The notes: a model not told the origin generated them from the sequence alone. Shown: positions 33,893 through 44,759, counted from the stretch's first letter. The stretch is DNA of 64,000 nucleotides from Chitinophaga sp. (GCF_017745275.1 NZ_JAGHZS010000008.1:124001-188000), one strand, 5' to 3'. Made by a program: numbers and translations.

Positions 33893-35479
33893 TTAAAAAT
33901 CATAATAGAATTGACGGAAAGTACTACGCAATCCGAAACTGAAAATAAGGTCTGTACTTTTCGATAAATCGTTGCTTACTTTTCTTGCAGCAAGGGATGC
34001 TTCAAGACGAAGATTGTACTTTGGATTCACCACATAGGCAATAGTTCCCTGGGCGTAGAGGAGGTTAGTTTTAATTCCCTGTCCGATCCAGTTACCATAT
34101 TCGTTCGGATGCGTTGTATATGGCTTAGATATATCATGTCCGTAGTTGGTTTTAGTATCCGGGTCATCACCGTACTTAGAGTACATGATTTGTCCTCTCC
34201 CATACCAGCGTTTAATACGGTAGGTGGCTATTCCCAACACCTCCCAGAAATTTGCCCCTAACGGGTGCGCCAAAGACTGATTATAATGCTCATAATTAAT
34301 CAGGGTACTCTTGTACGAATAAGTATATGGACGCACTACATTAAGCTCTCCCTGCAAATCCAGCTTATTGACTTTAAACAGATCAAAGGAACGGAAACCT
34401 AATTGTGCCGACTGTTTATTGGCCCACCAGCCTCTCCCTTTAAATACTTCTTTGAGCTTGAATTCATCCAGCACCAGCTGTCCATATATAGTTGTTTTGG
34501 GAAATAACTTAAACTTGGCGTTCATTCCTACCAGGGCATTATCTGAAGAACCTTCGGAAAACTCTGCAGAGCGGAGAAATATAATAGGATTCATATAACT
34601 CCAATCAAAACCTCTTTTACGGCCCGAAGAATCTGCGTCGGGCCATATTACAGCATCAAAGAGCCCAATTGTCAATCGTTTGCTAACATTCCAATCCAGA
34701 AAATGGAAAACGCCCCATTTCTTATAGTAGCCCAAATCATCATAAGCCGCTGCAAAGTCCTTACTGTGTTTATCCATAAACTGAGCCCACATAGCGGTAT
34801 ACTGTACATTTCCAAGGTTTCCGGTTAACTTAAGATATGGATAACTAAACTGGATATCTGATAAGATAAGAGAGCGATAGCCGTCTCCGATAAAGTTTGT
34901 ACCATATCCGGCTGTAATATTCAGATACTTATTAGGCGTATAAGACAACAAAGCGCTGGCATAGTTATAATCAAATGCTTTACCTTCGCTATAGTCTTTT
35001 ATACTACCTTGTCCGGGGACGATTTGATTTTTCCGGATGTACTGGTCCAGATACCCCGGAAATTTTCCCTGGTTCTCAAAAAAATAAGATTCGAAATAAA
35101 ACTTCTTCCCAATATTGGCCTGGACACTTGCTCCCCGTGTATTCAACCAGGTAGTTCTGCTACCATCTCTGCTTTTACCTATCTGGAAGTCGGGTAAAAA
35201 ATCAATGAATACATTGTAATCACTATTTCTGAACTCCAGCAAATGCTCATTAAAAAGTTTTCTGTGGAACAAACTACGTTTCGTTGTATCCGGCCGGGTA
35301 TACATAGCACTGGTATCTTCATGCAACATGGGTTTAAATGCCGTATGATGATTACTACTATCAATGTATAGTTCCCTGATATCCTGGGAATTGTAAGGCA
35401 TGATAACAGGTAATTTCTCCTGTGCATTTACTGTACCTAATAGCAATACCATTGCTACCATCCAAATGAGATGTTTCAT
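33893..35479 (-). CDS. Wzi-like outer-membrane capsule assembly protein
   Basis: The 528-residue protein has a signal peptide (to about residue 19, VNAQ) and a long run of amphipathic beta strands ending in Phe, as in outer-membrane barrels. Segments such as NYMNPIIFLRSAEF-like WSYMNPIIFLRSAEFSEG and the GWW/QLVLDEF region fit the Bacteroidota Wzi family, which helps attach or export surface polysaccharide. It follows the exopolysaccharide locus after a 189-base gap and has its own terminator, so it may be expressed separately. Confidence 0.78.
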   Translation of the reverse strand: MKHLIWMVAMVLLLGTVNAQEKLPVIMPYNSQDIRELYIDSSNHHTAFKPMLHEDTSAMYTRPDTTKRSLFHRKLFNEHLLEFRNSDYNVFIDFLPDFQIGKSRDGSRTTWLNTRGASVQANIGKKFYFESYFFENQGKFPGYLDQYIRKNQIVPGQGSIKDYSEGKAFDYNYASALLSYTPNKYLNITAGYGTNFIGDGYRSLILSDIQFSYPYLKLTGNLGNVQYTAMWAQFMDKHSKDFAAAYDDLGYYKKWGVFHFLDWNVSKRLTIGLFDAVIWPDADSSGRKRGFDWSYMNPIIFLRSAEFSEGSSDNALVGMNAKFKLFPKTTIYGQLVLDEFKLKEVFKGRGWWANKQSAQLGFRSFDLFKVNKLDLQGELNVVRPYTYSYKSTLINYEHYNQSLAHPLGANFWEVLGIATYRIKRWYGRGQIMYSKYGDDPDTKTNYGHDISKPYTTHPNEYGNWIGQGIKTNLLYAQGTIAYVVNPKYNLRLEASLAARKVSNDLSKSTDLIFSFGLRSTFRQFYYDF

Positions 35480-35668
35480 TAATTCTTTTTTGAGTGCTTA
35501 AAAATTACACAGGATCAGGCATCACAAACACGTCAACAGACTCTTGCATTCTTTAATATATAACAATAAGCCTGCCAAGGCATAAAGATAATACTTTCCG
35601 TAAATCGAGGTGACAGTGGGGGATTAATGCGAAAATAAACGTTACGGCCACAGGAGGTCGTAGCATTT

Positions 35669-36601
35669 TTATTTCCAGTTCTTCTGTTTCACTTCTTCAT
35701 AAACACTGGTAATACCTTCTTCCAGAGTGCGTTTGGCCTTCCAACCATAACTGTGTAATTTACTTACATCCATTAGCTTTCTTGGGGTGCCATCAGGTTT
35801 ACTGGTATCAAAAACCAGTGTACCTTCAAAACCAACAATCTTCTTTATTAATACAGCAAGATCCCCGATACTGATATCTTCACCAACGCCGATATTTACG
35901 AGTCCTTTCTCATTATAATTTTGCATGAGATAGAAACAGGCATCTGCCATATCATCAGCGTGGAGGAATTCCCGTTTGGGCGTACCCGTTCCCCAAATTA
36001 CAACCTCTGGTGCTTTATTTAATTTTGCTTCGTGCATTTTACGGAGCATTGCGGGCAATACATGAGAATTATTCAGGTCATAATTATCGTTAGGACCATA
36101 TAAATTAGTAGGCATTACGGAAATGAAATTACTTCCATATTGCGCTCTGTAAGCATCACACATTTCTATTCCTGCAATCTTGGCAATTGCGTAGGGCTCA
36201 TTCGTTGGCTCCAATGGTCCGGTCAATAAATATTCCTCCTTCAGGGGCTGTGGAGCTAATTTAGGATAGATACACGATGACCCCAGAAACATCAGTTTCT
36301 TCACTTTTTGCACATGCGCATGATGAATAACATTGTTCTGAATCATCAGATTTTCATAAATAAATTGTCCCCGATAAGTATTATTAGCCATAATACCTCC
36401 AACCTTCGCTGCTGCCAGGAAAACGTAGTCAGGTTGTATTTGTTCAAAGAATGTTGCAACAGCCGCCTGATCGCGCAAATCAAGTTCTGCAGACGTTCTC
36501 GTTATAATGTTATTAAGCCCTTCCTTCTGCAGACGCCTTACAATAGCTGAACCAACCATTCCTCTGTGACCTGCAACGTATATCTTATCCTGGACATTCA
36601 T
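35669..36601 (-). CDS. fcl: GDP-L-fucose synthase
   Basis: The 310-residue SDR enzyme has the Rossmann motif GHRGMVGSA near the N-terminus, the catalytic region LGSSCIYP with YAIAK (Tyr/Lys), and the C-terminal [10 protein letters not shown] typical of WcaG/Fcl. It epimerises and reduces GDP-4-keto-6-deoxy-mannose to GDP-L-fucose. It starts 2 bases after the gmd stop, so the pathway is complete in two linked genes. It is the last gene of the locus before the Wzi-like gene. Confidence 0.96.
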   Translation of the reverse strand: MNVQDKIYVAGHRGMVGSAIVRRLQKEGLNNIITRTSAELDLRDQAAVATFFEQIQPDYVFLAAAKVGGIMANNTYRGQFIYENLMIQNNVIHHAHVQKVKKLMFLGSSCIYPKLAPQPLKEEYLLTGPLEPTNEPYAIAKIAGIEMCDAYRAQYGSNFISVMPTNLYGPNDNYDLNNSHVLPAMLRKMHEAKLNKAPEVVIWGTGTPKREFLHADDMADACFYLMQNYNEKGLVNIGVGEDISIGDLAVLIKKIVGFEGTLVFDTSKPDGTPRKLMDVSKLHSYGWKAKRTLEEGITSVYEEVKQKNWK

Positions 36602-36603
36602 AT

Positions 36604-37716
36604 TTATTCGAATTGATTTAATACTTTGTAACCTGCATCTTTCAACAGTTTTTCGCGCTGAAAAAGCTCCACGTCAGCTGCTACCATCTCTTTTACAAGT
36701 GCAGGTAAATCATACTGCGGCTCCCATCCTAATTGTTTCTTTGACTTGGTTGGGTCTCCTATCAGCAAGTCAACTTCAGTAGGCCGGAAGTATCTCGGAT
36801 CAATTGCTACAATTTCCTGTCCAATTTGAAGTGGTGAGCTACTATCCTTTAATGCCTTCACATATCCTTTTTCTTCTGCGCCGGTTCCCTTGAACTCTAC
36901 TTCTACACCTACTTCCGCAAAAGCCATTGTAATAAAATCTCTCACAGTGGTGGTAATACCAGTGGCAATTACATAATCCTCTGGCTTGTCCTGTTGCAGA
37001 ATTAACCACATTGCTTCCACATAATCTTTGGCGTGTCCCCAGTCTCTTTTAGCATCCAGATTCCCCATGAACAGTTTATCCTGCATACCCAGAGAGAGTT
37101 TTGCCACTGCCCGGGTGATCTTTCTTGTTACAAAAGTTTCACCACGCAACGGGCTTTCATGATTAAAGAGGATACCATTACAGGCAAACATATTATATGC
37201 TTCTCTATAATTTACCGTGATCCAGTAAGCATACATTTTAGCCACTGCATAAGGAGATCTTGGATAGAAAGGAGTCCTTTCTGATTGTGGTACTTCCTGC
37301 ACTAAACCGTACAACTCAGAAGTAGATGCCTGATAAATTTTTGTTTTCTTTGTAAGTCCGAGCAATCTAACAGCTTCAAGTATACGCAATGTACCAATAC
37401 CATCTACATCTGCAGTGTATTCAGGTGCTTCAAAGCTCACTTGTACGTGGCTCATGGCTCCCAAATTGTATATTTCATCTGGTTGTACCTCCTGGATAAT
37501 ACGAATCAGGTTCGTGCTATCCGTTAAATCTCCATAATGAAGCTTGAATTGAACATTTGTCTCATGTGGATCCTGGTATAAATGATCAATTCTGTCTGTA
37601 TTAAAAAGAGAACTTCTTCTTTTAATACCATGAACTTTGTAGCCTTTTTTTAACAGCAATTGCGCTAAATAAGCACCATCCTGACCGGTTACACCTGTAA
37701 TAAGAGCAATTTTCAT
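36604..37716 (-). CDS. gmd: GDP-mannose 4,6-dehydratase
   Basis: The 370-residue protein has the [16 protein letters not shown] nucleotide-binding start and the catalytic STSELYG and YAVAK motifs of Gmd; [11 protein letters not shown] and [14 protein letters not shown] complete the family picture. It makes GDP-4-keto-6-deoxy-D-mannose for the following Fcl. Length is normal. Confidence 0.97.
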   Translation of the reverse strand: MKIALITGVTGQDGAYLAQLLLKKGYKVHGIKRRSSLFNTDRIDHLYQDPHETNVQFKLHYGDLTDSTNLIRIIQEVQPDEIYNLGAMSHVQVSFEAPEYTADVDGIGTLRILEAVRLLGLTKKTKIYQASTSELYGLVQEVPQSERTPFYPRSPYAVAKMYAYWITVNYREAYNMFACNGILFNHESPLRGETFVTRKITRAVAKLSLGMQDKLFMGNLDAKRDWGHAKDYVEAMWLILQQDKPEDYVIATGITTTVRDFITMAFAEVGVEVEFKGTGAEEKGYVKALKDSSSPLQIGQEIVAIDPRYFRPTEVDLLIGDPTKSKKQLGWEPQYDLPALVKEMVAADVELFQREKLLKDAGYKVLNQFE

Positions 37717-37756
37717 TTAACCTTTGTATTTAGGAGCTTACATTATACTATCTAAA

Positions 37757-38719
37757 TTAGTTTTCCTTCATGATATTCTTAATGGTAGTGTCAAGCCCTT
37801 CTGCAAGTGTATAAGGAGCATGAAAACCAATAGTTCTTATCTTATCTGCCGAGAATTGAGTGGTAGCACAGAATTTTTTTACTCTCACTGCACTAATAGG
37901 AAATTTCCTGTTCAGCACCTTCGCCACCACGTCCAAAAATAAACCACCAGAATATCCAATGGCATAAGGTATTTTCAAAGGAGCAATTTTCTTATTGAGC
38001 GTTATCCCAGCCTGCGTTACCAATTCAGTTACACTGAGATCTGGCTTATCCGCATAATTGAATACATGATATCCCGAAAGCTGCTGGTCCATGCAATATT
38101 TTATAAACGAAGAAATATTCTCAACATATGCCATGGACTTTTTGTTCTGTCCGTTGCCAATCATCATAAAATTACCAAATGCGATTTGCTTTAGCAGATT
38201 GTAAACATTACCACGATTACCTGGGCCAAAAACTACAGTAGGTCTGATAATAACTACGGTCCTGTTTGGGGCATCTTTATTAAACCATTCTCTTAAAACC
38301 TCTTCAGCGCCCCATTTACTTTTTCCATAGTGGTTGAAAGGATCTGCCGGATGAGTTTCATCCGGGTTTTCTTTATTCAATCCATAGATAGCTACAGAAC
38401 TGGTAAAAATTATTTTATTAATACCTTTCCGATCCATTTCAGCCAATACTTTCCGGGTACCCTCAACATTGACATCATAATAAAGTGAAACCGGGCTCAC
38501 ATCATCCTTATGTTCTGCAGCCAGCAATACCGTCCAATCGCCTGGTTGTAATACAGCGCTTAGGGATGCTTCATCACGAACATCTGCGATTTTTGTTTCA
38601 GAGGGGAATAAAGCAGAAGTTACTTTATCCAGATTATCAAAAGAATAGTTTCCTTCTTTTAATTTCTTCATTAAATTAGAGCCAATAAACCCTGATCCTC
38701 CAATAATAGTAATCTTCAT
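37757..38719 (-). CDS. NAD-dependent epimerase/dehydratase (SDR)
   Basis: The 320-residue protein has the extended-SDR glycine motif GGSGFIGSN, a catalytic Tyr-Lys in HYGKSKWGAE and a Ser in FTSSVAIYG. It resembles UDP-hexose 4-epimerases or related sugar reductases such as FnlA-type or Gne-type enzymes. It probably alters a sugar nucleotide used in the glycan, but the substrate cannot be told from the sequence. It sits between gmd (40-base gap) and a GT2 glycosyltransferase on the same strand. Confidence 0.85.
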   Translation of the reverse strand: MKITIIGGSGFIGSNLMKKLKEGNYSFDNLDKVTSALFPSETKIADVRDEASLSAVLQPGDWTVLLAAEHKDDVSPVSLYYDVNVEGTRKVLAEMDRKGINKIIFTSSVAIYGLNKENPDETHPADPFNHYGKSKWGAEEVLREWFNKDAPNRTVVIIRPTVVFGPGNRGNVYNLLKQIAFGNFMMIGNGQNKKSMAYVENISSFIKYCMDQQLSGYHVFNYADKPDLSVTELVTQAGITLNKKIAPLKIPYAIGYSGGLFLDVVAKVLNRKFPISAVRVKKFCATTQFSADKIRTIGFHAPYTLAEGLDTTIKNIMKEN

Positions 38720-38760
38720 AAAGCTTTATTTAATAAATAAGACGCAAGGTCTGTAAAAGT

Positions 38761-39579
38761 TTATCTTCTTAGTAATTTAGAATAAAGGAAATTCAGTACA
38801 GAAGTCGGCAACATTTTCATGGCAATTCTTGCAGCAGAATGCGTATAGTATTCTCTTCTGGTTATAAACTTGTCATCTGCCATTGTACCAAAAAAATGTA
38901 ATTCCTCTTTTATGTATTTTATACCCCTTCTCCGGCCCACCATATTATTTCCAACACGTGCATACATCAATATATCAGGAAGGTTATGCATCTTACAGCC
39001 ATTCTTCAGCATTTTATACCAGAGGTTATAATCTTCCAACACTCTTTTATGCCAATAACTTCCCACTTCAAGTGCTTTCTTCTTCTTAAACATTACCGTC
39101 ATATGGTTTATAGGATTCCTATATCTGGCAAAGGCGAGAATATCATCATGGGTAACAGGTACTTTTCTGAACCTGTTCAAATCTCCTGGATTAGTCGAAA
39201 ACTCTTCTATATAACTGCCTAATAAATCAATTTCAGGGTGCTTCTTCAGAAATGCAGTTTGTATTTCAAATCTGTCTTTCCTGGCAATATCATCAGAATC
39301 CATTCTTGCAACATAATCACATTTACATTGTTGTAGGCCTGTATCCATTGCATAACCCATTCCATGATTATCAGAAAGCTGTATGATATTGAACTTTCCC
39401 GGATGAGCCAAAGCAAAAGTGTTAATTACTTCATGTAATGCTGGTGTTAATGGACCATCCTCTACAATTACAATTTCAGAAGGTAATACCGTTTGTTCAA
39501 GTAAGCTTTGAATAGCTAGTTTTAAGTATTCAGGATTTTCTTTTATGTAGACAGGCATTAAAACAGAAAAATCCAACAT
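38761..39579 (-). CDS. Glycosyltransferase family 2
   Basis: The 272-residue protein starts with the GT-A fold pattern FSVLMPVYIKENPEYL, followed by IVIVEDGP and the metal-binding DSDD (RMDSDDIARKDRF). This is a typical amylovoran/EPS-type GT2 that transfers a sugar from a nucleotide donor. Its start faces the divergent DUF4838 gene, so it must have a promoter in the 247-base gap, and it heads the GT2-epimerase-gmd-fcl unit. Confidence 0.92.
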   Translation of the reverse strand: MLDFSVLMPVYIKENPEYLKLAIQSLLEQTVLPSEIVIVEDGPLTPALHEVINTFALAHPGKFNIIQLSDNHGMGYAMDTGLQQCKCDYVARMDSDDIARKDRFEIQTAFLKKHPEIDLLGSYIEEFSTNPGDLNRFRKVPVTHDDILAFARYRNPINHMTVMFKKKKALEVGSYWHKRVLEDYNLWYKMLKNGCKMHNLPDILMYARVGNNMVGRRRGIKYIKEELHFFGTMADDKFITRREYYTHSAARIAMKMLPTSVLNFLYSKLLRR

Positions 39580-39826
39580 ATTATATTAGGTCTTATTTAT
39601 ATATAAAAATAGAATCAATTCAATTGAAAACAAGTTAGTTAGGATATTTTTTAAATTAGATAGTTGGAAAACACATTTAAAAATTATCCTACTTATGCTT
39701 TCCATAAAAGATTAATTTCTGCTTAAAAATCCATTTACATGGCTAGATGTAATTAAGGAATAGCGAAATTATATAAATATTTCGGTCTAAATATTGTTAA
39801 TTACATTTACGTCTAAAACCACTGCT

Positions 39827-41584
39827 ATGAAGCCGATTAAAATGTTTGTCTGGTTTTGTTTTTTACTTACCTCAGCGCTGATAGGTTTTTCCCAATCAAT
39901 GGTGTTGAGTAAACAAACTGTCAAAAACACTTCAATTTTGATTGCTCCGGATGCCTCCCAGGCATGTCAAAAAGCAGCAAACGAGTTGCAAAATTATATA
40001 AAAAAAACTATCAATATTGATATCCCCATTGTAACATCCAGAAATTCGGGAAGTCAGATAATAATAGGTCAGGACAAATTTATCAACCAGTATGCGTCCG
40101 GCATAAACACTGCAAAACTAAATGCCGATGGCTATACGATTCTTTCTAAAGGAAATGACTTAATTATTGCAGGCGGAAGTGGCCGAGGTGCATTATTTGG
40201 AGTTTATACATTACTGGAGAATTATTTCGGCTGCCGGATGTACTCAACAGATGTTGTAAAACTACCTCAGCTCAAAACCCTTACCCTGAAAAGCATTAAC
40301 CTCACTGAGGTTCCCCGGCTTATCCTGAGAGATGTATTTTATCTTGGAGCAATGGACTCGGTATACGCCGATTGGCATAAACTGGTACATGCCCGTAGCA
40401 CCTATTCGCTATTTGGTCTTTTTGCACACTCCGGCTTTCAGGTAATGCCTCCCAGTCAATATTTTAAAAGCCATCCGGAATATTATTCGCTGATCAATGG
40501 CACCCGTCAGCCCTCCCAACTGGATCCCACCAATAAAGATGTATTCACGATCATGCAGGGCTGGCTAAATGCTAAAATGAAAAATCAGCCACAGTATGAT
40601 TACTGGTCGGTTTCTATTGAAGATAATGGTACATATTGTCAATGCGACAACTGCCAAAAAGTAATTGCCGCTACCAATAGCCCAGGTGGCCCCGCGATTG
40701 TTTTTGCTAACAAAATGGCCCAAGCTTTCCCTAAAGAAACCATTTCAGCGCTCGCATACTCGTTCACGCGTAATCCGCCATCAAACATTAAACTAGCACC
40801 TAACCTGAATATTATGTATTGTCCTTATTTTAAGGAGTATGTAGCGGGTTATAATAGCCCTGATTATGCAGATATGAGAAAGCAGGTAGATGGCTGGTTT
40901 AATCTTACCAATAATATTTTTGTATGGGATTATGTTATTGACTTTAAGGCCTTGCAATCTATCTATCCGAACTTATATAACTTAAAACCTAACCTGCAAT
41001 ACTTCATCCGGAAAGGTGCTACCGGCTATTTTGCAGAAGGAAATATTTTTCCCGATGGTGAGTTCGCTGAACTCAGGGCCTACCTGTTATCAAAATTAAC
41101 GTGGAATCCTGATGCCAACGATGATGCCATTATTAGTGATTTTCTGCAGGGCTACTACGGAGCAGCAGCCCCGGCACTTAAAAAATATATTCAACTTACT
41201 TCTCAGCAGTTGACAGGTGGTCCGGATAAATTAACGGATGATATGATTACCACTTACACGGGATTATTTAACCAGGCCATGCAAAGTGTCCAGAATCAAC
41301 CGGCTTTGCTGAAAAGAGTAAAAAAAGAAAAGATATCACTTGATTATTCAGCCATCCAATTCTACCTGAAAGATGCTGAGAAGGATGGTAACCAGTTTTT
41401 TTCCAATCCTCAGAAATCAGCAAAATTCAATGGTTACATGCAGGAATTCCTTTCTTCTGTAAAAGATAATAATATTAAACGGCTGATCCATAGTCAAAAT
41501 AACATCCCAATGTCTCAGTTCTATATGCAGTGGAAAAACAAAATGACGGACCTGCAATCCAAATCCATGCTTAAGAAAAATTAA
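39827..41584 (+). CDS. Secreted DUF4838 protein (glycosidase-like)
   Basis: The 585-residue protein has a signal peptide (about residues 1-23, ending near GFSQ). An N-terminal region resembling the alpha-glucuronidase N-domain follows (about 40-130: IIIGQDKF..., GSGRGALFGVYTLLE). Next comes DUF4838, with the family hallmark SVSIEDNGTYCQCDNCQK near residue 275. Such proteins are related to GH20/GH67-like folds, but no activity is established. It is the only plus-strand gene of the exopolysaccharide locus; its stop lies 3 bases from the stop of a convergent GT2 gene. It might trim or remodel the glycan (inference). Confidence 0.83.
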   Translation: MKPIKMFVWFCFLLTSALIGFSQSMVLSKQTVKNTSILIAPDASQACQKAANELQNYIKKTINIDIPIVTSRNSGSQIIIGQDKFINQYASGINTAKLNADGYTILSKGNDLIIAGGSGRGALFGVYTLLENYFGCRMYSTDVVKLPQLKTLTLKSINLTEVPRLILRDVFYLGAMDSVYADWHKLVHARSTYSLFGLFAHSGFQVMPPSQYFKSHPEYYSLINGTRQPSQLDPTNKDVFTIMQGWLNAKMKNQPQYDYWSVSIEDNGTYCQCDNCQKVIAATNSPGGPAIVFANKMAQAFPKETISALAYSFTRNPPSNIKLAPNLNIMYCPYFKEYVAGYNSPDYADMRKQVDGWFNLTNNIFVWDYVIDFKALQSIYPNLYNLKPNLQYFIRKGATGYFAEGNIFPDGEFAELRAYLLSKLTWNPDANDDAIISDFLQGYYGAAAPALKKYIQLTSQQLTGGPDKLTDDMITTYTGLFNQAMQSVQNQPALLKRVKKEKISLDYSAIQFYLKDAEKDGNQFFSNPQKSAKFNGYMQEFLSSVKDNNIKRLIHSQNNIPMSQFYMQWKNKMTDLQSKSMLKKN

Positions 41585-41587
41585 GAG

Positions 41588-42454
41588 CTATCGACCCTTA
41601 ATTCCTTCTTTTATCCCTTTTACTATGTACTTTAAATATGCCTTTTTTTCCGAAAGGAGAAGTGGGTAACAAATCATTTTAAAACTATACTTAATTCCAT
41701 TCATGCATTTCCAATAAAGTGGAACATACTTTCTTCTGCATAAAATGAAGTAGTTACGATATTGGTAATAACATCTGATAGGGCTGGGAACTTTCAGAGA
41801 AAAAACACCCATGATCTTTTTGTCGCCTTCTCCCAGGGAATGCTCCAGGTGCGCATTTTCATTAATAAAGAAACGATAACCACCTTTGGCCGTTGCACGC
41901 CAGCACCATTCATGGTCAACGCCATCAATAAACAACCACTCATCAATTCCGCCTACTTCTTCCCATATCGGCTTTGATACAAGTGTTCCCGAGCTTATGA
42001 TCTCCGAAACCTCCAGTATCTTCTCATCTGGCAATACATAATTCCCCTTCTTAATTTTTGCTTTATATGGCTCCTTGGTCCACTTGTTAATTGCCTGTGG
42101 GCCAATTCCCCCAACCTTCACCCCTGCTTTTTGCAAAACGTTTAAAGAAGATATTAACTGACTGATCATATCCGGCGCAGGCAAGCTATCCTGATCCAGA
42201 AAAATCAGATGATCTACTGTCTGAAACAAATATGCAGCACCAATATTCTGGGCAGCTCCAATCCCCCTGTTTTCATGCAATGGTATATACTCAATATTCT
42301 CAAAAGGGGCTATCATTTTCCTATTCTTCTCTGATACAGCTGGAGAAGAATTATCAACAATGCATATCTTATCTACCTTGTCAAAGATAGCTTCCAGTTG
42401 CTTTACAGCTCCGGCATCCGGATTGTAATATGTTATCATTATACCAACACTCAT
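41588..42454 (-). CDS. Glycosyltransferase family 2 (rhamnosyltransferase-like)
   Basis: The 288-residue protein has the GT2 start GIMITYYNPDAG, a CIVDNSS segment, and the metal-binding FLDQDSLPAPDM typical of the WbbL/rhamnosyltransferase branch; GVDHEWCWRA gives the acceptor-side motif. It likely adds a deoxyhexose or another sugar to the lipid-linked repeat unit. It is convergent with DUF4838 and lies 17 bases after the polymerase gene. Confidence 0.92.
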   Translation of the reverse strand: MSVGIMITYYNPDAGAVKQLEAIFDKVDKICIVDNSSPAVSEKNRKMIAPFENIEYIPLHENRGIGAAQNIGAAYLFQTVDHLIFLDQDSLPAPDMISQLISSLNVLQKAGVKVGGIGPQAINKWTKEPYKAKIKKGNYVLPDEKILEVSEIISSGTLVSKPIWEEVGGIDEWLFIDGVDHEWCWRATAKGGYRFFINENAHLEHSLGEGDKKIMGVFSLKVPSPIRCYYQYRNYFILCRRKYVPLYWKCMNGIKYSFKMICYPLLLSEKKAYLKYIVKGIKEGIKGR

Positions 42455-42471
42455 CTGCTACTGTCTTTTTA

Positions 42472-43683
42472 TTATATTTTATGGGTTTCGGCAATTTGAA
42501 GCATGGCATCCTTCTTTTGAATAGCCTGCTGTAGTGCAATTAAAATCAGTATTACACCTATATGATTCGAATCAAAAATATAGGGATTCGTACTTGAATA
42601 AAGTATGTAACAAAAATAAATGAATAAAATCCACTTATTTCTAAATCTGTATAATGGCATTAATACAAATAAAAACAAAGACATCAGTGCAAATCCTAAA
42701 ATGCCTAACTGATTTAAGATATACAACGGTTGTAATTCGTAATATAACCTACCTCTATAATCTCTTGAATAAGTTACCTTTTCAATAGTATGTCCCAGGC
42801 CACTTCCAAAAATCATGTTGGCAGGTGATGTGGTCAAATCAGTCATCAATACTTTAGCCTGATCTGAACGTGTATCTAATGATCCCTGCTGTTTTCGTTC
42901 CAATATCGGTTGTACATAATATATATACACCGGCACACACAATAAAATAATCATTATACTGAGTATAATGATTTTATGGAATAACCTGGAGGCAGTGTTC
43001 GACCTTAAAAAATAAATAAAATAAAATACTGCCATAGCAATAATGTAGGCAAAGTTACCAGCCACCACGCTTCCTATAAACAGAATAATCCTGTAAAGCA
43101 GGTTTCTTTTCGTTGTATAAAAATGTGCAACAAATAACGCAAATGGCAACAGGGCATTGCCTCGTATCTGAACTACATAGAAGAAGCTATTATAGGTATA
43201 TACATCTCCCCATTCCATTTCCTGAAAATAAAATCTCACTGGTAAATAGGAGGTTTCAGTAAAGAAAAGGGTGAGGTATATAGAAAATAGGGTAATTATT
43301 ACTGCCTGCAGGCACATTATTACCAGGAATATATTAATGGCTTTACTGGGTAGTACCAGATAGAAAGAATATACGAGCAAAATAAGAATAACAAAGAAGC
43401 GCAGAATAGCCCCCAACTCATTTTGCTGCATAAGACTATAAAAAATATCGAAGAACAGCAGGCCTGTTAATAATATTGTAAGCAATTTCAATGGTACAGG
43501 TGCAATGCTTACCTGTGTGGCTATTGTACGAAAGGCGATGATATATATACCAAACAAACTAACATTCATGAGTGATGACAACACATTAAACGGCACCTGT
43601 CTTGTCATAAATAGAAAGAAGCTGCCAACTAACCATAAGAGGATAGTATTTTTTAAAGTCCTTCGATCAACATCAGGTTGCAT
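42472..43683 (-). CDS. O-antigen/EPS polymerase (Wzy-like) membrane protein
   Basis: The 403-residue protein has about ten or more membrane segments and a large soluble loop (about 270-330, containing RSDQAKVLMTDLTTSPANMIFGSGLGH). The GSGLGHT pattern after this loop is common in Wzy/O-antigen ligase proteins. Sequence conservation in this family is low, so the call rests on topology and on the position beside Wzx, Wzz and glycosyltransferases. It would polymerise repeat units in the periplasm. Confidence 0.8.
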   Translation of the reverse strand: MQPDVDRRTLKNTILLWLVGSFFLFMTRQVPFNVLSSLMNVSLFGIYIIAFRTIATQVSIAPVPLKLLTILLTGLLFFDIFYSLMQQNELGAILRFFVILILLVYSFYLVLPSKAINIFLVIMCLQAVIITLFSIYLTLFFTETSYLPVRFYFQEMEWGDVYTYNSFFYVVQIRGNALLPFALFVAHFYTTKRNLLYRIILFIGSVVAGNFAYIIAMAVFYFIYFLRSNTASRLFHKIIILSIMIILLCVPVYIYYVQPILERKQQGSLDTRSDQAKVLMTDLTTSPANMIFGSGLGHTIEKVTYSRDYRGRLYYELQPLYILNQLGILGFALMSLFLFVLMPLYRFRNKWILFIYFCYILYSSTNPYIFDSNHIGVILILIALQQAIQKKDAMLQIAETHKI

Positions 43684-43694
43684 ATATATTATAA

Positions 43695-44759
43695 CTATTT
43701 AAAAAATGTACTTATCCATTCAGATAGCCGAAGGGGACTCAGATCGATTCTATGCAATGGCGTTGTTCTTACAAAATCTTCATTTATCTCATCTACAGAA
43801 TGATCTACTACTTTTATGTATGACGGATCATAAAAATCGCCTCGCTTTACATATTTATTTGTTGTTATTATCTTTTTTCCTGCAGCAAGTGTTTCAATGG
43901 TTCTGATTGTTAATCCTGCCTGTCCGGGTACCGGTATATCTATGATACATTTTGCACGACTCATCAGATCAGCAACTTCTGCGCGGTCAATTACCTTATC
44001 TTTTATAAAATCCGCTTTCAATTTGCTTTCATTTATCTTCTCCATGAATTTCCGATAAGATGGAAGGAACAGCAGCTTCATTTTGTTCTTTATTCTCTTC
44101 ATGGCTGATTGATCATCAGCTGCATAATACAGCCAGAGAAAAGCATTGTAGCCGTTTTTCCTGGAAAAGCGGTCCAGGTCGAGTAAAAGATCACATCGAT
44201 TTTGAGACGGAATACCTACGGATCCCACATATAAAAAGTCTATATCCTGGTTTGCAGCACCGGCTGCGCCTTCATATTCCTTCGTATAAAATAATGGTAA
44301 ATATTGTACTCCTGTATTGGCTTCACAGTCCACCGGATCAAAGGAGTAGACACGGTTAAACAGGGGAATCAAATCAGCATAATTCCAAACGGAAAAAGAA
44401 TCCCAAAAATACACAATGCTAATCAGCTTCTCATTATTCAACTTTAGAAAATCAAGCAATGTCTGAGTAATAGAAAAACCTCCTATACTAAAAAAATAAT
44501 CGAACTTCTTACTGCCGATGGCTACCATGATTTGTTGCGTGTACTTTTTCTTCCTATCTCCCAGGAATAGCCTACGGAGCGAACGAACCAATCCCGGCCT
44601 GGAAGTTCCATTGTCTTCCGGGAAAAATTTGTTTTCAAAAAAAGTAACCTCAGCACCCTGACGCTCCAATTCGTGTATAATCTTCAGATGGTAATCATAG
44701 AAGACCTGGCCCATGAACAGGATTTTCTTTCCTGCCAGTATATTTCCTTCACCGATCAT
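43695..44759 (-). CDS. Glycosyltransferase, GT-B fold (CgeB/DUF3880-like)
   Basis: The 354-residue protein has two Rossmann-like halves. The C-terminal half contains DIDFLYVGSVGIPSQNR and GLTIRTIETLAAGKKIITTN, the donor-binding Glu region of GT-B enzymes acting in polysaccharide synthesis. It resembles the CgeB/Eps-type group rather than classic GT4. Its start overlaps the stop of the upstream epimerase gene by 4 bases. Donor and acceptor are unknown. Confidence 0.8.
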   Translation of the reverse strand: MIGEGNILAGKKILFMGQVFYDYHLKIIHELERQGAEVTFFENKFFPEDNGTSRPGLVRSLRRLFLGDRKKKYTQQIMVAIGSKKFDYFFSIGGFSITQTLLDFLKLNNEKLISIVYFWDSFSVWNYADLIPLFNRVYSFDPVDCEANTGVQYLPLFYTKEYEGAAGAANQDIDFLYVGSVGIPSQNRCDLLLDLDRFSRKNGYNAFLWLYYAADDQSAMKRIKNKMKLLFLPSYRKFMEKINESKLKADFIKDKVIDRAEVADLMSRAKCIIDIPVPGQAGLTIRTIETLAAGKKIITTNKYVKRGDFYDPSYIKVVDHSVDEINEDFVRTTPLHRIDLSPLRLSEWISTFFK

